From contig JAUXRY010000001.1 in assembly GCA_030679915.1 (NCBI GenBank), forward strand, positions 38,318 through 102,317: a DNA stretch of 64,000 bases. The letters are read 5' to 3'. The position numbers and the translations under genes are program-made. Source of the DNA: Thiobacillus sp. (GTDB lineage: Bacteria > Pseudomonadota > Gammaproteobacteria > Burkholderiales > Thiobacillaceae). Below, in pieces: positions 26,584 to 35,299 of the stretch; positions within the stretch are counted from its first letter, which is position 1, and each line of letters starts with the position of its first letter. The notes under the pieces are model-generated. The model was not told the origin of the DNA, did no database searches, and was given only the letters and a program-made list of their open reading frames with translations.

Positions 26584-28047
26584 ATGCTGCCTAAACTGAC
26601 TGAAAACAAACAGGAAATCACTGCAAAATCGCTGGAAACAGCGGGTCACGCGTTGTTATTGCTGCCGGTTTCCAAAACCTTGCCCGAACTGCCAGGCAGT
26701 GCTGAACTCAAGGCAGTCATGAAACGCCGCGATATCAAGCTTGATTCGTTGGCGAAGTCGCCCGTTGCGGTGCAGCTTCCCGGCGGCACGCTCGCGGTGG
26801 TGGCCATGCTCAAATCGGACGCCAGCACATTTGAGACGCACGAGATGGTGCGCAAGGGGTTGGCGCTGCTGATAACCGAACATCCCAAGTCACTGACGCT
26901 GGCTGTGTTCGGCGATGCGGCATTCAGGAAGCGCGCATCAGAGGCCGCAGTTTATGCGACCCTGGTGAACGCCGTGCCGTTGCCATCGAGAAAATCCAAA
27001 GCCGATGCGGTACTCAAATCCGTACAGCTGTTCGGCCACAAATCGACCGATGGCTTTGCCCATGCGAAAGCGCTGGCCGAAGGCAACCAGCTGACCCGCA
27101 GCCTCACCGTGCAGGGCCCGGACGAACTCACGCCCGGCGTCTACCGCAAGCGGATCAAGACGCTGGCCAAGCAATACGGCTGGACGGTTGAGGAATACAG
27201 CTTGGCCAAGCTGAAGAAAATGGGCGCCGGCGCATTCTGTGCGGTGGCGCAGGGTTCGCCCGCCAAGGATGCCGCCATCGTGCGCATCAGTTACAAAGGC
27301 AAAGGCAGCAAGGCCAAAGCGCAGCCGGTTGCCTTTGTTGGCAAGGGCATCTGCTTCGACACCGGCGGCCACAACCTCAAGCCCGCCAAGTTCATGCAGG
27401 GCATGCACGAGGACATGAACGGTTCGGCAGTCGTGCTCGGTATTCTGGCTGCGGCCTCGAAGCTGAAACTCCCGGTTGCATTGGACGGCTGGGTCGCGCT
27501 CGCCGAGAACCACATCAGTCCCGAGGCTTACAAGCAGAACGAGGTGGTGAAAGCGCTCAACGGCACCACCATTGAAATTGTCCACACCGATGCCGAAGGC
27601 CGCATGGTCTTGGCTGACACGCTGACGCTGGCAGCCAAAAGCAAACCCGCGCTCATCGCCGATTTTGCGACCCTTACTGGCGCGATGCACTACGCGCTCG
27701 GCAGCCGCATGTCAGGGGTGTTCGCCAGCTCCAGCGCGCTGGCGCATCAGGCCTCGCGTGCCGGTACCAACAGCGGCGAGCGCATTGTCGTCTTCCCTTA
27801 TCCCGAGGACTACGACAGCCACCTCGATTCGACCGTGGCCGACGTCAAGCAATGCAGCATGGAAGGCGAAGCCGACCACATTCTCGCCACGCTTTTTCTG
27901 GCACGCTTTGTCGGCGACACGCCGTGGCTGCACATGGATTTATCGGGCCACAGTTGCAAGGGCGGTTTGGGTGCAGTCATGAGCGACACCAACGGCTTTG
28001 GCGTGGCGTGGGGGATCGCGTTGCTGGATGGGCTGCAGGGGCAATAA
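26584..28047 (+). CDS. Leucyl aminopeptidase, M17 family
   Basis: This cytoplasmic two-metal exopeptidase is 487 residues from ATG 26584, which has an AAGGA site upstream; a longer frame to 26488 is less likely. The metal-binding and catalytic pieces are in order: VGKGICFDTGG (Lys, Asp), HEDMNGSA (Asp) and HTDAEGRMVLAD (Asp, Glu, Arg). The residue before TDAEG is His where PepA has Asn, and FDTGGHNLKP differs from FDSGGISIKP, so it belongs to a divergent branch. The catalytic metal ligands appear conserved. Confidence 0.9.
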   Translation: MLPKLTENKQEITAKSLETAGHALLLLPVSKTLPELPGSAELKAVMKRRDIKLDSLAKSPVAVQLPGGTLAVVAMLKSDASTFETHEMVRKGLALLITEHPKSLTLAVFGDAAFRKRASEAAVYATLVNAVPLPSRKSKADAVLKSVQLFGHKSTDGFAHAKALAEGNQLTRSLTVQGPDELTPGVYRKRIKTLAKQYGWTVEEYSLAKLKKMGAGAFCAVAQGSPAKDAAIVRISYKGKGSKAKAQPVAFVGKGICFDTGGHNLKPAKFMQGMHEDMNGSAVVLGILAAASKLKLPVALDGWVALAENHISPEAYKQNEVVKALNGTTIEIVHTDAEGRMVLADTLTLAAKSKPALIADFATLTGAMHYALGSRMSGVFASSSALAHQASRAGTNSGERIVVFPYPEDYDSHLDSTVADVKQCSMEGEADHILATLFLARFVGDTPWLHMDLSGHSCKGGLGAVMSDTNGFGVAWGIALLDGLQGQ

Positions 28048-28292
28048 GGACATTCCTCCACAATGGTGGATTGGGCGCTCAACCCTCTCACGGGTGCGCC
28101 CGGTCACTCGCAAGCTGCTGGACCTACACTTGGACTTGACCGGCAAACTACGTTTCGGGGCCGCTACACAAACTGCCGCACCCCCCTTTACGAACGGCCA
28201 GGCCACAGACCTGAGCAAGCTCATCAGGAAGACCTCGAAAAGGCTGATTTTGGCCAGGTCGGGTGCTTTGCTTTATTTAGAAAGGAACCACC

Positions 28293-29435
28293 ATGCTTTG
28301 TTTAAAAAAATGGACGAGTCTAGTGCTCGCAGTCACCGGTCTGGTTTTGGCCGGTCCTTCAGCGGCCGTCGAATTCAGTTTGAACGGCGACGTGCGCGCG
28401 GGATTTTATTCGCTGCACCGCGACGACCGTAATGGCACAAAAGACACAACCGATGAATTACGGCTGCGCGTGCGTCCCGGGATCGGCGCCAAATTCAACG
28501 AACAATGGCTGGCACAGGTTCGCTTTGCCGGGCGTTACTCCACAGATGAACGCAACGATCTTCACTTCGAGCTGTTCAATAGCCTTCCTGCAGAAGACGG
28601 CTTGCGCCGCGGTGACTCCACGCTGGACGAGATGTATGTTGAATATCGCCCGGATAGTGCCTGGCAAGTGCGCCTGGGCCGCTTCCAGAGCAAGGCTGAA
28701 CTCGCTGGCGTGGCCAGGAAATCACTGGATCGGAACGATAGCCCGAATACCGATATCACCTGGACCGATGGCGTTCAGGTCAAGCACAAATCCATGAGCG
28801 GCTGGGATACGACTGCGATTGCCCAGTACAACGACAGTGAAGGTGCAACCCAGGTACGGCGCGCACCGCTTGATTTCAGAGACGACGGTAGCCGCGTGTC
28901 CTATTTTGTGGGCCTCGAAAACGCTGAAAAGACCGGACCACTCGTTCAGCGCGCGGTGGATATCACCTGGCTGCCGAACGCACTGCACAGCAGTGGCGTC
29001 GGTGCCGGGCCGGTTGAAGACTACTGGGGGCTTGTTGGTCGGCTTGCCGGGCAGTGGCCGATCCGTGGCAGCATGAAATTCATGCTGGCAGGCGAAGTGG
29101 GTTACGCCCCGAACACCCCTTTACGCAGCGTAACCAAAACCGGCACGACAGGTGACGCCGATGGACTCGCGGCACAGATCACATTCAATTTTATCGACAT
29201 TGTCCCCAAGCACAGCGCAGGACTCGTGTTCGGCCGCGCCGGCGATGGCTGGTTGCTGTCTCCGGATTTTGGCGCTAACGCCAACCTGGTCGAGTTGCGC
29301 TACAAGTGGGCCATCGACAAGAAACAGGCCCTGGAGGCGCGCGTGCGGAATCGTGAGGATATCGATCAGCGCGTTGGCAGTTTGCACAAACGCGAGGATG
29401 TCGATTTCTATCTGCGCTACACCTATAAGCTTTAA
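28293..29435 (+). CDS. Outer-membrane beta-barrel (porin-like) protein
   Basis: The 380-residue protein has a signal peptide (about residues 1-25, ending SAA) and then alternating amphipathic strands, for example FSLNGDVRAGFYSL, DEMYVEYRPDSAWQVRLGRF and VDFYLRYTYKL at the end. This pattern fits a 14-18 strand barrel of the porin/alginate-export type. The substrate is unknown. It follows the aminopeptidase by 245 bases with its own GAAAGGA ribosome-binding site. Nothing recognisable lies in that gap beyond a short TCCAC/GTGGA inverted repeat near 28056. Confidence 0.8.
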   Translation: MLCLKKWTSLVLAVTGLVLAGPSAAVEFSLNGDVRAGFYSLHRDDRNGTKDTTDELRLRVRPGIGAKFNEQWLAQVRFAGRYSTDERNDLHFELFNSLPAEDGLRRGDSTLDEMYVEYRPDSAWQVRLGRFQSKAELAGVARKSLDRNDSPNTDITWTDGVQVKHKSMSGWDTTAIAQYNDSEGATQVRRAPLDFRDDGSRVSYFVGLENAEKTGPLVQRAVDITWLPNALHSSGVGAGPVEDYWGLVGRLAGQWPIRGSMKFMLAGEVGYAPNTPLRSVTKTGTTGDADGLAAQITFNFIDIVPKHSAGLVFGRAGDGWLLSPDFGANANLVELRYKWAIDKKQALEARVRNREDIDQRVGSLHKREDVDFYLRYTYKL

Positions 29436-29757
29436 CAAACACGGGGCTTTCCGGCGTACCCTTGCTGAGTTCGGGAAGGTGGATTCAGTTAGCCGTGTAG
29501 ATATCTATTCAGGCGTATTCGTGTCACAACAGTGCATGGCCACGCAGGAAGCGCTCGTCAACACACCGTTCTTTGTGAGCTCAAAGGCTGTCTGAATATC
29601 GGCAAACCCACTCATGCCTGATGTTGTTTACGCAGGGCTGCGTGAATGACAACGGTAGTCCATGTGCGAAATCTCTTCTATGGTTAAGCTGAATGACTCA
29701 GCAAAGTGTGAGTCTGTCGGTGTCAATCAATACCCACTTTACAGATCGGATGCCTGG

Positions 29758-30465
29758 ATGTTTCACCGCAAATCAACTCGTTTCGAACCCCGCCAACGCT
29801 ATGCGGATACGGTGCGTTTGCTCGTATTGACTGCTTTAACTGTATTCGCGAATGGTTGGGTAAGTCATGCCTCCGCTGACAAGCTTGCGGGGGGTGTGCT
29901 TGCCCAAAAGGGGGGCGCCGGTATAACTGCTTGTCTGGCTTGTCATGGCGCGAACGGAGAAGGCCAGGCAGCGGCGGGCTTTCCACGACTCGCAGGACAG
30001 CATCAAGCGTATCTGGTCAAACAGCTCCAGGCATTTGCTAACGGCAAGCGCAAAAACGCGCAGATGGAACCCATTGCCAGTGCGCTCAGTGCTCAGCAAA
30101 TCAACGATGTAGCTGACTATTACGCCGGCCTGCCGGGCTGGAAACCGACTGCGAATCCAGTTGCCAGCTCACCTCAGACAGCACTGGGATTCAAGTTGGC
30201 GACATCGGGAAACTGGAGCAAGGGGATGCCGGCATGCTTTGCCTGTCATGGGGCGAGCGGCGAAGGAATTGCACCGCATTTCCCCTCACTCTCAGGGCAG
30301 ATAAGCAGCTACACCCGTGCTCAACTCAAAGCATGGCAGGCGGGGACCCGTGACAATGATCCACAAGGTTTGATGAAATCTGTTGCGATCAAAATGAGCG
30401 ACGAAGAGATTGCTGCTGTCAGCCTGTATCTCGAAAATCCCGCATTGAATGGGAAGGTGAAATGA
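29758..30465 (+). CDS. tsdB: Dihaem cytochrome c4-like protein, probable TsdB
   Basis: The protein has two CxxCH motifs in two homologous halves: CLACHGANGEG and CFACHGASGEG. Each is followed by a FPxLxGQ segment, as in cytochrome c4. A hydrophobic signal segment precedes the first half (about residues 18-38). It is directly upstream of tsdA with overlapping stop/start. TsdB is the usual electron acceptor of TsdA, so the role is inferred from this pairing. An ATG at 29758 gives a good signal sequence; an earlier in-frame ATG (29662) would add 32 residues. The 29436-29757 gap holds no other gene I can support, only a weak GCTGA/TCAGC repeat near 29690. Confidence 0.85.
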   Translation: MFHRKSTRFEPRQRYADTVRLLVLTALTVFANGWVSHASADKLAGGVLAQKGGAGITACLACHGANGEGQAAAGFPRLAGQHQAYLVKQLQAFANGKRKNAQMEPIASALSAQQINDVADYYAGLPGWKPTANPVASSPQTALGFKLATSGNWSKGMPACFACHGASGEGIAPHFPSLSGQISSYTRAQLKAWQAGTRDNDPQGLMKSVAIKMSDEEIAAVSLYLENPALNGKVK

Positions 30466-31424
30466 TGTCCAGCTGGCTCAAAAACTGGTTTCAAAGCCAG
30501 AAACAGACGCGTAAGTTCCATCCTTTCTGGATAGTCCTGGTGGTCATGGCCACTTTGGCGGTGGGGGGGGTGGTCTGGGTCGCCACTTACCTGTTCAAGG
30601 TTGAAGAAGCGCCCGCTGTTCCTGCTGTAGTTTCTTCTGCCACGCCTGGGCAGGACGGTGCGCAAAGCGACAACTTACCGGCAATAGCCAAGCCGTCTCC
30701 TCTGTCAGTCGAACAAGGAGGGGTCTTCTCACCGCCTGATCCTGAGGACATTCCCTCGGGAGAGTTTGGCGATGTGATTCGCCTCGGTAAAAATATTTTT
30801 ACCGACACGCAAACCTATGCCAGCGCGTATGTTGGCAATGGACTTAATTGTGTGAATTGCCACCTCGATGCAGGGCGTAAACCCGATTCGGCGCCCTTGT
30901 GGGCGTCCTTTGGGATGTTTCCCGCCTATCGCGATAAGAACAAACAAGTGAACAGCTATGAAGACCGGCTGGCCGGTTGCTTTCGCTTCAGCATGAACGG
31001 CAAAGCTCCCCCATTGGGCGGCAAGGAAATGATTGCGCTGACAAGTTATAGCTACTGGCTCGCCAAGGGTGCGCCAATTGGTGTTGCGCTCAAGGGGCGC
31101 GGTTATCCCGAGCTTAAACAACCAGCGCTGGCGCCTGATGAAGTGCGTGGCAAGGGGGTGTTCGAAGCGAATTGCGCAATCTGTCACGGCGCCGATGGAC
31201 AGGGCACTCTGGTCAAAGGGCGCTATGTGTTTCCGCCACTGTGGGGAAGCCAGTCATTTAATGCAGGAGCAGGCATGAGCAAAATTAACAATGCTGCTGG
31301 GTTCATCCAGGCGAACATGCCCCTGGGCCAGGGTGGATCATTGAATCTTCAGGATGCCTGGGACGTTGCAAAATTCATGACCAGCCATGAACGGCCCGCC
31401 GATCCCAGACTTGCCAAGAAATAA
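30462..31424 (+). CDS. tsdA: Thiosulfate dehydrogenase TsdA (dihaem cytochrome c)
   Basis: TsdA oxidises two thiosulfate to tetrathionate in the periplasm. The 320-residue protein has a membrane segment (about residues 22-44) that is either a signal peptide or an anchor. The family signature follows: GLNCVNCHLDAGRKPDSAPL. The LAGCFRFSMNGKAPPLGG segment supplies the unusual Cys ligand of haem 1. A second haem site, CAICHGADGQG, lies near residue 240. A low-complexity Pro/Ala/Ser linker (about 48-90) separates the anchor from the catalytic part. The gene overlaps tsdB by four bases. Some homologues run as tetrathionate reductases. Confidence 0.9.
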   Translation: MMSSWLKNWFQSQKQTRKFHPFWIVLVVMATLAVGGVVWVATYLFKVEEAPAVPAVVSSATPGQDGAQSDNLPAIAKPSPLSVEQGGVFSPPDPEDIPSGEFGDVIRLGKNIFTDTQTYASAYVGNGLNCVNCHLDAGRKPDSAPLWASFGMFPAYRDKNKQVNSYEDRLAGCFRFSMNGKAPPLGGKEMIALTSYSYWLAKGAPIGVALKGRGYPELKQPALAPDEVRGKGVFEANCAICHGADGQGTLVKGRYVFPPLWGSQSFNAGAGMSKINNAAGFIQANMPLGQGGSLNLQDAWDVAKFMTSHERPADPRLAKK

Positions 31425-31480
31425 AACCGGGTCGTGCAGTGCGCATTATCCCCGAACTGGGGGCTCGGGCAGAGGCGGGT

Positions 31481-31844
31481 TCAGCGCATTGCCCTGAGAT
31501 CAAACAGCGGATTCTCGATGAGGCCCAAGCGATTGCCAAACGGATCCTGCACCGCTGCCACCTTGATGCCTTCGCCGACTTCAGCGATGGATTCCAGTTC
31601 CGATGCGCCGAGTTCGATCAGTCGTGCAAATTCCACTTCGATATTCGATACGCCCCAAAGCGGCTGCGGTCCCGTTGTGCCCGGCTGCGCAGGGCAACAA
31701 GCCCAATTCAAACCCGCCCACCGCGTAGCCGACGTAAAACGGCTCATCGAAATAAGGCGGCTGGCTTAGCACTTCGGTGTACCAACGTTTGGCGGCGGCC
31801 AGATCGGGGGCCGGGTAAATGGCAGTGCGCAGGCCGAGAATCAA
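31481..31844 (-). pseudogene. VOC (glyoxalase/bleomycin-resistance) family gene with a frameshift
   Basis: A TTG at 31842-31844 with AGGAG upstream begins LILGLRTAIYPAPDLAAAK, a standard VOC start. The frame changes around 31678-31690: before it the product reads ELGLLPCAAG, and in the next frame it continues GTTGPQPLWGVSNIEVEF. Together they make a normal single-domain VOC protein of about 120 residues. The join needs a one-base deletion (or two-base insertion). A real frameshift and a sequencing error are both possible. The metal-ligand Glu near the C-terminal GLIENPLF is present. Confidence 0.8.
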
Positions 31845-32064
31845 TGGGTGTGCTCCTGGGTTGAGTGGAACGGCGATTTGAGGTAGCGAGTTACTGAACG
31901 ATAGAGCGGTTCGCCCCAATTGGCCAGCGTCAGGCTGTCATCACGACCATCATTGCCATTCCCGGTGCAAACCTGAGTTTCCGGTTGTCAATGCCATGCC
32001 CATAATTGCAAAACAATGGCACCTTATTCTTCCGCCCCTTACTCCTCGATGCGGTCGCACATAA

Positions 32065-32096
32065 AAAAACGGCCACTTGTCAAAGTGGCCGTTTTT
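32065..32096 (-). terminator. Intrinsic terminator of the PEP-CTERM gene
   Basis: A 14-base stem (including AACGGCCACTT) with a four-base loop is followed on the minus strand by a run of seven T. It is about 15 bases past the stop of the gene that follows on this strand. Confidence 0.9.
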
Positions 32097-32110
32097 AAGT
32101 GAGCCTGGAT

Positions 32111-32824
32111 TCAGGCTGGGAGGGCCAGGCTTTTTCGGCGAGCCGCCCCCATCAAGCCGACCAGCCCCAAACCGACCAACATCATGGCGTAGGTACTGGC
32201 TTCGGGGACAGGGGAGACGGCCAGATTACTGCTCCACGTACCAGCCATGGCGTTAAAAACTCTGTATTCCGTCCAGTTTTTCCCAGTTGTTTTCCCGGTG
32301 ACGCCTGTTGCAAGTGGCGCTACGTATGTTGCATCGTCGAAAGTCAAAAAGTTAGAATTGAATTTTGAAACGGTCGTTTTTTTATAGTCAAAATCATCCA
32401 GTTGTCCGTTTGTAAAATGCAGGGCGGGAAATCCACCGGTCAAATAACTCGTGTCATCGCTCGCATACAACGTGGTGTTGGCGTTTCCTCCGACAATCTT
32501 CAATGTGTTGCCGGACGCGGCGTCAAAATTGACGGTCCCTGTATACGAGGAACCCCAGTTATTAACAGTAAATATCCCAGAGGCGGTGATGGTGCTGGGC
32601 AGGGCGGTAAAGCCGAAAAGGTTGGTGGTCGGAGTCGAGCTGATAGTAGAAAAGGCCACCGTTGGCGTCGTATCATATGACCTGTAAACCACATTTGAGC
32701 CGAGTGACGTCACTGAACCCGTAAACGAGAAATTGTACGTGACGGGTAATGCATAGACGCTATTTGCTGCCAACAGCAAGAGACCTGACACCAGCCCCTT
32801 GCAAAGACCGTTAACCTTAATCAT
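32111..32824 (-). CDS. PEP-CTERM sorting-domain protein
   Basis: The 237-residue protein has a signal peptide (about residues 1-25, NSVYA), a beta-rich Ser/Thr/Asn-rich body and a C-terminal PEP-CTERM tail: SPVPEASTYAMMLVGLGLVG, then AARRKS. No catalytic motif is evident in the body (about 26-205). It is probably processed by an exosortase and exported, perhaps to the extracellular matrix. It differs from the CHRD protein at 20698 but shares the same sorting signal. The ATG has a GGAGGAG site upstream. Confidence 0.9.
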   Translation of the reverse strand: MIKVNGLCKGLVSGLLLLAANSVYALPVTYNFSFTGSVTSLGSNVVYRSYDTTPTVAFSTISSTPTTNLFGFTALPSTITASGIFTVNNWGSSYTGTVNFDAASGNTLKIVGGNANTTLYASDDTSYLTGGFPALHFTNGQLDDFDYKKTTVSKFNSNFLTFDDATYVAPLATGVTGKTTGKNWTEYRVFNAMAGTWSSNLAVSPVPEASTYAMMLVGLGLVGLMGAARRKSLALPA

Positions 32825-32967
32825 TTTTGCTCCTCCTCATTATTCGGAACTGCATAATTGGTACTGCCCTGATCTTCGCAACCACACTACGCGTTATTTC
32901 TTGTTTTGTTTTCAGTATCGTTATAGTCAAGCTGGCGGGTCGTTGAATTAACTGACGACCCTTACCC

Positions 32968-33537
32968 TTAGGGGAGCACTACACTTTGGCAGGCTGATTG
33001 CACCGCGGCATAACAAGACTGAGCCTCCGCGGGTGAAATTGACAGATTCCTGACCGTGGCGGGTGTGAGGGTCTGGTCTATATAACGGCAAGTCTCACGC
33101 CCCACGTTGGTGTCGGCTTCAGCAAAACGAGTGGGGGATACGTTATCAACCAATTGCAGCTTGGCGGCGCCGCCTAGACAAGCGCTAGCCGCACCGTCGC
33201 CGGTTATAGCGGCCATTTCAGCATTACTCCAACACGGGCAGGGAGCTTTGACGCACGGCATGGCCGGATCACTGCTCTGCTTGCGTTTATTGTAATTGGC
33301 AAGAATTTTGGCATTTGGCGGTGATTTGTCGAATGAGTCCAGATCCTGCGCTTCGCAATAAGCGACACAGAGGCCATACAAGCCAGGGGAGACGCCTGAA
33401 GCTTGAAGAACGTTGCAAACGCCTTCGTTTGCTGGAGTCGACCCATCGGGTGTTTGTGCCATGGCACTTCCGCTCACGAAAGTCAGACCGGTCAGCAACG
33501 CTGCGGCCACCATGTTTAACAGTGTGTTTTTTATCAT
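32968..33537 (-). CDS. Secreted Cys-containing protein of unknown function
   Basis: The 189-residue protein starts at ATG 33535-33537 with GGGGAGA upstream and has a signal peptide ending AMA (about residue 27). The mature part has about ten Cys, including a VCNVL, LCVAYCEAQDLD and PCVKAPCPCW series, which suggests several disulfides. I cannot assign a family. A GGGTCGT/ACGACCC stem (32937-32961) follows the stop but has no T run. A sigma-54-like promoter (33629-33644) lies upstream. It is adjacent to a PEP-CTERM gene on the same strand. Confidence 0.75.
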   Translation of the reverse strand: MIKNTLLNMVAAALLTGLTFVSGSAMAQTPDGSTPANEGVCNVLQASGVSPGLYGLCVAYCEAQDLDSFDKSPPNAKILANYNKRKQSSDPAMPCVKAPCPCWSNAEMAAITGDGAASACLGGAAKLQLVDNVSPTRFAEADTNVGRETCRYIDQTLTPATVRNLSISPAEAQSCYAAVQSACQSVVLP

Positions 33538-33628
33538 GTGGTGTCTCCCCAATCCTTATATATGCGCTGAAATCCAACAAGCTAGTACGTAATGACACAA
33601 TGGCTTGGTATGTTCGGACTAATGGATA

Positions 33629-33644
33629 AGCACGCTTTATGCCA
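33629..33644 (-). promoter_or_regulatory. Candidate sigma-54 (-24/-12) promoter
   Basis: On the minus strand the 16 bases read TGGCATAAAGCGTGCT. Compared with the sigma-54 consensus TGGCACGNNNNTTGCW, the GG and GC elements have the correct spacing, and the mismatches are T at position 6, A at 7 and G at 12. It points at the secreted Cys-containing gene, about 92 bases upstream of its ATG. PEP-CTERM systems often use sigma-54 control (PrsK/PrsR), which makes this plausible. Confidence 0.5.
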
Positions 33645-33674
33645 AGTATTAATTCCCATAAAAAACAAGTGGTT

Positions 33675-33696
33675 AAAAAAAGTGCCCTTCAGGCAC
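33675..33696 (-). terminator. Minus-strand intrinsic terminator with no gene upstream
   Basis: A five-base stem GTGCC / GGCAC with a five-base loop is followed by seven T on the minus strand. The nearest gene upstream on that strand is beyond 34671, and rluA-type gene 33951 runs the other way. It may end an unannotated transcript, or insulate the gene below it. I found no coding frame or further signal in 33697-33950. Confidence 0.5.
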
Positions 33697-33950
33697 GCTT
33701 GAAAAGTGTAAAATTTTCCGACAAATCTGAAGTTTGATCAGGTTCTGAGGTCTCTTCTGGGTCGTTTATTCAGATAAATCTCCCGCTGACTGTAGTATTT
33801 GCCGATGTCAATATTATCGACACACCTTTAGTTGTGGGTCTGGCGGGTGGGTGTTTGTGACGCAGGCGGGGTGAGGCAAGATAGGTGCAATGTCCGGTTC
33901 GGCTTGGTCTGCAGCCACATTTACGATGGAATGGTAAAGGAGCACCCTGC

Positions 33951-34622
33951 ATGGCGTTGACCTTCATGGATCTGTCCAGAAGCATCGGCATCGAGCCGAT
34001 CTACGTTGATGAAACCCTGCTGGTGGTCGACAAACCGAGCGGTCTGCTAGCGGTGCCAGGGCGTGGGGCCGACAAGCAGGATTGCCTGAGTGCACGCGTG
34101 CAGTCACGTTATCCTGATGCCTTGATTGTGCATCGTCTGGACATGGCGACCTCTGGACTCATGGTGATGGCACGGGGTGTGGCGATGCAACGTGCGCTGA
34201 GCATGTCTTTTGCTGCACGCGTGGTGAGCAAGCGTTACCTTGCCGTGGTGGCGGGCCGGCTGGAAGCACCAGCTGAAGCATGGGGCGTCATCGATCTTCC
34301 CATCATCGCAGACTGGCCTAACCGGCCCCTGCGTATCATTGACCATGTAGCCGGCAAACCCAGCGTGACGCGCTGGCGTGTGCTGGAATCTGAAGCCACG
34401 GGCTCAAGCACTCGTGTTGAGCTTGAGCCCGTTACGGGCCGATCGCACCAGTTACGATTGCATTTGCGCGAGCTGGGGTATCCGATTCTGGGAGACACCC
34501 TGTACGCACCGCCTGCCATTCAGGTCATGGCGAAACGCTTGCTGCTGCATGCGGGGTGGCTGGGATTCGTGCATCCGGTGACGGGCGCGGAAATGGTCTT
34601 CGAGTCCCCCGCGCCATTCTGA
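33951..34622 (+). CDS. RluA-family pseudouridine synthase
   Basis: The enzyme isomerises uridine to pseudouridine in RNA. The 223-residue product from ATG 33951 (AAAGGAG site) has the catalytic segment VHRLDMATSGLMVMA (Asp about residue 65) and KPSGLLAVPG near the N-terminus. GRSHQLRLHLRELGYPILGDTLY is near 170. There is no S4 domain, and the size fits RluA (23S position 746 and tRNA position 32), but the exact target site cannot be read from sequence. Confidence 0.93.
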   Translation: MALTFMDLSRSIGIEPIYVDETLLVVDKPSGLLAVPGRGADKQDCLSARVQSRYPDALIVHRLDMATSGLMVMARGVAMQRALSMSFAARVVSKRYLAVVAGRLEAPAEAWGVIDLPIIADWPNRPLRIIDHVAGKPSVTRWRVLESEATGSSTRVELEPVTGRSHQLRLHLRELGYPILGDTLYAPPAIQVMAKRLLLHAGWLGFVHPVTGAEMVFESPAPF

Positions 34623-34670
34623 TGGCGATTCAGTCTGGGTAATAGCCAGGCACGAACGACGCAATCTTCT

Positions 34671-35174
34671 TCAGCGTGCTTTCAGAACCGCGGCCTTGGG
34701 CACCACCAGGCGCTCGTAATCGAGCGCCTCATAGTTCTTGATCTGCGTCGGTCCAGCCGGCGCCACGTCGATGTATTTGGGGAAGTTTTCCGCTCCAATG
34801 CCACGCCAGCCTGCGTAGGTTTCGCAGACGTGAACCGGTATGCCATCGCGGCTGAGCGTTTCGGCGATTTGATGCACTGCCGGGTTGTCGGTGCGCCCGC
34901 CGCTTTGCAAGGCAAACATCTCCTGACCGTGCGTCACCAATGCCATCGGCAGCGCCGGGAAGCGTGCCTTGAGTTTTTCCGAAGCCTGCTTCACCCAGGG
35001 TAGCGCTACTTCTAATGCGCGAGGGTCCCGATCAACAATTTCAAACACAATGCCGTGGGGTGCGACAGGACGCGCGAGCAGTTGAGCCAACGTAAGTGGC
35101 GCTGCGACGGCTGAGCCCGTCAGGGCTAGCAGACCGATCCAGGCAGGGAGCAAACGATTGAGTATTGAATGCAT
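34671..35174 (-). CDS. Exported DsrE-like protein
   Basis: The 167-residue protein starts at ATG 35172-35174 and has a signal peptide (about residues 1-25, ending AVAAP). The body resembles the DsrE/DsrF-like fold: HGIVFEIVDRDPRALEVALPW, then LVTHGQEMFAL, IPVHVCETYAGWRG with one Cys. Some family members carry sulfur in sulfur-metabolising bacteria. That could fit this organism, but exported paralogs have no proven role. Confidence 0.7.
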   Translation of the reverse strand: MHSILNRLLPAWIGLLALTGSAVAAPLTLAQLLARPVAPHGIVFEIVDRDPRALEVALPWVKQASEKLKARFPALPMALVTHGQEMFALQSGGRTDNPAVHQIAETLSRDGIPVHVCETYAGWRGIGAENFPKYIDVAPAGPTQIKNYEALDYERLVVPKAAVLKAR

Positions 35175-35299
35175 TCGGGCCGATGTCAGCGTGGATGGTT
35201 TTGTTTGTGGCTTGCAGCGGGCGTTTGGTTCCGCTGCGCGTGAGTGCGGTAATGTTCTGCCGGGCGAGGGAAAGGGTGTCTGAGCCATTCGTCGGTTTG

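Noticed and set aside
29436..29757. Small gene between the outer-membrane protein and tsdB
   Set aside because: No frame here has both a start with a ribosome-binding site and a protein-like sequence; only an N-terminal extension of tsdB is possible.
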